Made by a program: the position numbers and the translations under genes. Positions 6,515 to 9,001 of a stretch of DNA of 9,001 bases are shown here, piece by piece. The DNA lies in contig CAZCZR010000069.1 of assembly GCA_964503455.1 (NCBI GenBank), forward strand, positions 1 to 9,001. Direction: 5' to 3'. Origin of the DNA: CAZCZR01 sp964503455 (GTDB taxonomy: Bacteria; Bacillota; Clostridia; UBA1381). Below the pieces are notes generated by a model that saw only the letters and a list, made by a program, of their open reading frames with translations, did not search any database and was not told the DNA's origin. The stretch's first letter is position 1. Every line of letters starts with the position of its first letter.

Positions 6515-8053
6515 CTAAACAGCGGGTATTATAAGTCTTTCGCCGGCCGAAACGCAGCCGCCTTCAATGCCGTTAAACTCCGCCAGTTCCTTTTCCGATA
6601 CTCTGTAGCGCTTTGATATATCCCACAGAGTATCGCTGTTCTGGACGAAATATACAACTATGCCCTTTTTATCCTCCTGCGGAATATCCTCCTCCGTGCA
6701 TGAGATAAGCAGCATGGTATCGTATACGCTGACTATCTCCGCGTCAATACCAAGGATACATCTAAGCTCTACCTCATTCGACGCAGTAAGATTAAATCCC
6801 GTATGCTCTGCGCGCACCTTCACCGCCGCATTGCCGTTCAAGGCTTCGGACGGGCAGTCAAGAGAAACGCTGAACGGTATGTTCTTTTTCATACTGTATA
6901 TCGGATTTTCCTCGCTGTCGCAGATATAAAGCACATAAGCTTCTATACCGCCTTCAACGCTTAGTTTTCCGCCTTGTATATCGGCGCTCTTTACATATGT
7001 TTCCGTCATAACATTGTATACGGCTGATATTGCGGGAGCGTTTTTCGGCACAGGAATTATCTCTCTTACCGTGCTTTGTCTCCCCGGCAGCAGCCGCACC
7101 TCTTCAATGCGCTTTTTTTCAAATTCTGTCTTTGAGAGCTTGCCGGGTACATATATGTCCTCTATTATCTCAAGCTCCGTTATCGTCTGCGGGCGTATTC
7201 TCGCCGAAACGGACAGCTGTATATCAACGATACGCATATCGCCGTCGCTGTCGCCGCGCAGATCATAGTAACATTCCGTTACATAATAGTCTGTATCGCA
7301 GACCGCATCCTCGCTCATTCCTTCAAGCTCAAACACCTCGGTAAAGGGCACGCGCGCCTCGGCAAAGTCTACTCTTCCGTCCGCCGACGTATAAAGCACG
7401 CAAATACATACCGTCCCCTTCGCCACAAGCTTGCCGGTAAGCGGCTTATACTCCCTATCCGATATATTTACATCGACCTTAAGTATCTCCGCCGCAGACG
7501 GCTTGCCGCTCGCAAGCTCCACGCTTTCTTTTAACGTAAACTCACGCTCCGCCGCCGGCATACTGTTTCTTGCCGATAAAATGCGCTTTTTCACCTCGCA
7601 CTCTTCAGGCGCGCCGGTAACCACCTCGGTCTCGCTCGCCCGCGTGACGGTATAATCTATCCTGCATATGGATTTTACTCTCAGCTTTCGGCTGTTTAAA
7701 AGCCGGTATTCCACTCTTTCCGCCTCCGCCTCAAGCACAGCCTCCGACATAAGGTCTATTCCCTGTTTATCTATTCTGTGTTCGAAGCCGAATGAGGTTA
7801 TGATGCTTTTAAGCCTTTCGTTCTCCTTGTCCGGAATATACATAATTTTCAGCTCCATCCTGCCGGAAAGAGCGATCCTGTTTTCCGAGACCTCTTTGTC
7901 CGTTATCACAGCCTCCGCGTCCACTTGGACTATTTTAAGTATATCCGGATTCCTATCCGGCACTATAATGTCTCCGTCCACCATAAGCTGAGTGGCGCCC
8001 GATGCTGTTTCCTCCGACGCCGTTATCATTTCCTTTATCAATTCCGACTGCAT
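6515..8053 (-). CDS. sipL: SipL-like spore coat morphogenesis protein (SPOCS/DUF3794 repeats + LysM)
   Basis: In Clostridioides difficile, SipL binds the coat ATPase SpoIVA and attaches the coat to the forespore from the mother-cell side. The 512-aa product is soluble, with no signal peptide or membrane segment. It has three diverged repeat units that fit SPOCS/DUF3794 domains, at about 27-95, 182-243 and 334-399; each ends in a hydrophobic strand block followed by an acidic turn and an F-T/S-V-like strand. A C-terminal LysM domain covers about 465-512 (VVYFVQNSDTLWDISKRY then LIIPAV). Length and architecture match SipL. SD GGGAGG (8061-8066) lies 7 nt before ATG 8053, and a SigE-like -10 lies upstream. 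Other DUF3794/LysM proteins exist in clostridia, so the symbol rests on architecture and sporulation context. Confidence 0.85.
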   Translation of the reverse strand: MQSELIKEMITASEETASGATQLMVDGDIIVPDRNPDILKIVQVDAEAVITDKEVSENRIALSGRMELKIMYIPDKENERLKSIITSFGFEHRIDKQGIDLMSEAVLEAEAERVEYRLLNSRKLRVKSICRIDYTVTRASETEVVTGAPEECEVKKRILSARNSMPAAEREFTLKESVELASGKPSAAEILKVDVNISDREYKPLTGKLVAKGTVCICVLYTSADGRVDFAEARVPFTEVFELEGMSEDAVCDTDYYVTECYYDLRGDSDGDMRIVDIQLSVSARIRPQTITELEIIEDIYVPGKLSKTEFEKKRIEEVRLLPGRQSTVREIIPVPKNAPAISAVYNVMTETYVKSADIQGGKLSVEGGIEAYVLYICDSEENPIYSMKKNIPFSVSLDCPSEALNGNAAVKVRAEHTGFNLTASNEVELRCILGIDAEIVSVYDTMLLISCTEEDIPQEDKKGIVVYFVQNSDTLWDISKRYRVSEKELAEFNGIEGGCVSAGERLIIPAV

Positions 8054-8241
8054 ACGCTTTCCTCCCTAAATCGTTTAATACTGCTGTAGAGTATTATTCC
8101 TTAACAGTGTATGCGCGTCTAAAAACAGTTAGAACCGATTTACAGTGATGCCATGCGAATTGAGCAAATCTATATATATTATTTTAGCGGACTTATTCGA
8201 TTTTCAGGGCTTGATCGGGTACATTGTTTGACATGGATTTC
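8054..8241. other. Intergenic region between carD-like gene and sipL
   Basis: This 188-bp gap holds the sipL SD and SigE-like -10 box at its left end and an AT-rich stretch (8169-8185). I found no strong hairpin with a U-run that would end the carD-like transcript, and no convincing small ORF or RNA gene. Confidence 0.5.
8106..8113 (-). promoter_or_regulatory. SigE-like -10 element upstream of sipL
   Basis: Minus-strand CATACACT fits the mother-cell SigE -10 consensus CATACANT exactly and lies 52 nt upstream of the sipL ATG, giving a leader of about 45 nt. About 14 bp further upstream the bases read TCTAAC, a poor match to the SigE -35 (ATATT-like). Known SigE control of sipL in C. difficile supports the assignment. 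Confidence 0.5.
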
Positions 8242-8748
8242 TTAATGAATACCGTGTATTCTGTCCCTTATAAACTTTCCGACCTTGTCCGGATTTATGC
8301 CAAGCACCACCGCAAATTCCGTATTAAGGAAACGTTCGGCGCTCTTTAAGCACCGTTCGTCAGTCAGGCACAAGCTTTTGCCGGAGCTTTCGCGCTCGTG
8401 CTTATGCTCATAAAGCGTGCTTATAAGCGCAGAAACCTTTCTCACGTTGCCCTCTGAAATTATAGCGTTAAATTCCGTATGCCTGCGGCGCGCGTCATCA
8501 ATCCACATATCGCTGTGTTCCCTCATGGAATCTATGACCTCATACGCCTCCTCAACAGAAATAATCTTGCGCATCCTCGCCACAAGCGTACCGCTGTCAA
8601 CAGGCACATACAGAGTCGTGTCCTCATTATAAAGAGGCTTTAATATATAGTAATTTCTCGTTTTCCCGCCAAATTTCCTCTCGGTCATACCGGTAATCCT
8701 GCACGCGCCTTCTCCTCCGTACAGTACCGTGTCGTTTATATTAAACAT
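8242..8748 (-). CDS. CarD-family (CdnL/TRCF-domain) RNA polymerase-binding regulator
   Basis: CarD/CdnL-type proteins bind the RNA polymerase beta subunit through an N-terminal Tudor-like domain and stabilise or modulate the open promoter complex. The 168-aa product starts MFNINDTVLYGGEGACRITG, the typical opening of the RNAP-interaction domain, continues with YYILKPLYNEDTTLYVPVD (about residues 33-51), and then has an all-helical C-terminal half (about 65-165) ending in NPDKVGKFIRDRI. The length is typical of clostridial CarD proteins. The start at 8748 is preceded by GGGGGA (8755-8760), a weak SD with 6-nt spacing. It has its own strong promoter, and no terminator is evident before sipL 188 bp downstream. 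The target genes cannot be told from sequence. Confidence 0.88.
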   Translation of the reverse strand: MFNINDTVLYGGEGACRITGMTERKFGGKTRNYYILKPLYNEDTTLYVPVDSGTLVARMRKIISVEEAYEVIDSMREHSDMWIDDARRRHTEFNAIISEGNVRKVSALISTLYEHKHERESSGKSLCLTDERCLKSAERFLNTEFAVVLGINPDKVGKFIRDRIHGIH

Positions 8749-8805
8749 AAAAAATCCCCCGCTTTCTGTGCCTTCCCTGTATATTTCAATATTATCCTAT
8801 TTAAT

Positions 8806-8835
8806 ATTATACCACATTTTACATAAAAATGTCAT
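8806..8835 (-). promoter_or_regulatory. Promoter of the carD-like gene (SigA, extended -10)
   Basis: On the minus strand, -35 ATGACA (8830-8835) is followed by an 18-bp spacer and a perfect -10 TATAAT (8806-8811) preceded by TGG. The start point would be near 8799, about 50 nt before the ATG. The -10 region TGTGGTATAAT closely resembles that of uvrB (TGTGGTATACT). Confidence 0.8.
8814..8832. repeat. Palindrome in the carD-like promoter spacer (operator candidate)
   Basis: ACATTTT (8814-8820) and AAAATGT (8826-8832) form a perfect 7-bp inverted repeat with a 5-bp centre. It fills most of the spacer between -10 and -35 and overlaps the edge of the -35. That is where a repressor would block RNA polymerase, but the arms are AT-rich and no regulator is identified. 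Confidence 0.4.
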
Positions 8836-8951
8836 AGGTAAGTTACACAAATTATTGCGAATTTTTTTGATAATTAATCCCCGTTGTGCAAAGCAACACA
8901 TAAAACCGGCTAAACATCCGTTAATGAATTTGAACCGTTTTTTATATAATA

Positions 8952-8988
8952 AAAAGACAAGCCGCGATAATATCAAGGGTTGTCTTTT
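8952..8988. terminator. Terminator-like hairpin near right edge
   Basis: AAAAGACAA (8952-8960) and TTGTCTTTT (8980-8988) form a 9-bp stem, extended by two C-G pairs across one G-G mismatch, with a loop of about 13 nt. On the minus strand the stem is followed by a longer U-run than on the plus strand, so it most likely ends a minus-strand gene located beyond 9001. Confidence 0.6.
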
Positions 8989-9001
8989 ACAATTTCGGCG
9001 G

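Noticed and set aside
8228..8233. Perfect TTGACA on the plus strand
   Set aside because: No -10-like hexamer follows at 16-19 bp (the nearest, TATTCT, is 23 bp away), and no plus-strand gene lies downstream.
8893..8909. Apparent inverted repeat GTTG...CAAC upstream of the carD-like promoter
   Set aside because: Only 4 bp pair properly; extending the arms breaks the symmetry.
1..9001. Search for a novel defence, mobile or biosynthetic system
   Set aside because: All long coding frames are assigned to known repair, sporulation or RNAP-binding families; no transposase, integrase, repeat array or composition break is visible.

Overview
The window looks like a chromosomal segment of an endospore-forming anaerobic Firmicute of the class Clostridia. 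The evidence is a SpoIVB peptidase, a full-length Spo0A, and above all a SipL-type protein (SPOCS/DUF3794 repeats plus LysM), a coat-assembly factor known from clostridia rather than bacilli. Codon use (many ATA, CTT and GGC codons), SD-led genes, AT-rich intergenic gaps and extended -10 promoters fit that reading. I see no mobile element, CRISPR array, tRNA or rRNA, and every gene belongs to a known family.

Layout. Positions 1-4227 hold a minus-strand nucleotide excision repair operon, uvrB then uvrA, joined by an ATGA stop/start overlap; uvrA runs off the left edge after 744 codons. Positions 4228-4491 are a divergent intergenic region with a good extended -10 promoter for uvrBA and a candidate forespore promoter for the gene on the other side. 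Positions 4492-6439 carry spoIVB and spo0A on the plus strand, the pairing found in most endospore formers. A perfect 14-bp stem terminator at 6456-6494 separates spo0A from the convergent minus-strand sipL (6515-8053), which has a SigE-like -10 box. Further right is a minus-strand CarD-family regulator (8242-8748) with a strong promoter. A terminator-like hairpin near 8970 closes the window.

How the genes relate. Spo0A is the master switch for sporulation entry. SpoIVB is the forespore-secreted protease that triggers pro-SigmaK processing in the mother cell. SipL anchors the SpoIVA basement layer of the coat around the forespore. The window therefore groups an initiation gene, a forespore checkpoint gene and a mother-cell morphogenesis gene, and their candidate promoters look like different sigma classes. 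UvrBA (DNA damage repair) and CarD (RNA polymerase binding) are housekeeping neighbours with no evident mechanistic tie to sporulation. No new system is evident; the more interesting points are regulatory: the structured spo0A leader, a palindrome inside the carD promoter, and the compact SpoIVB.
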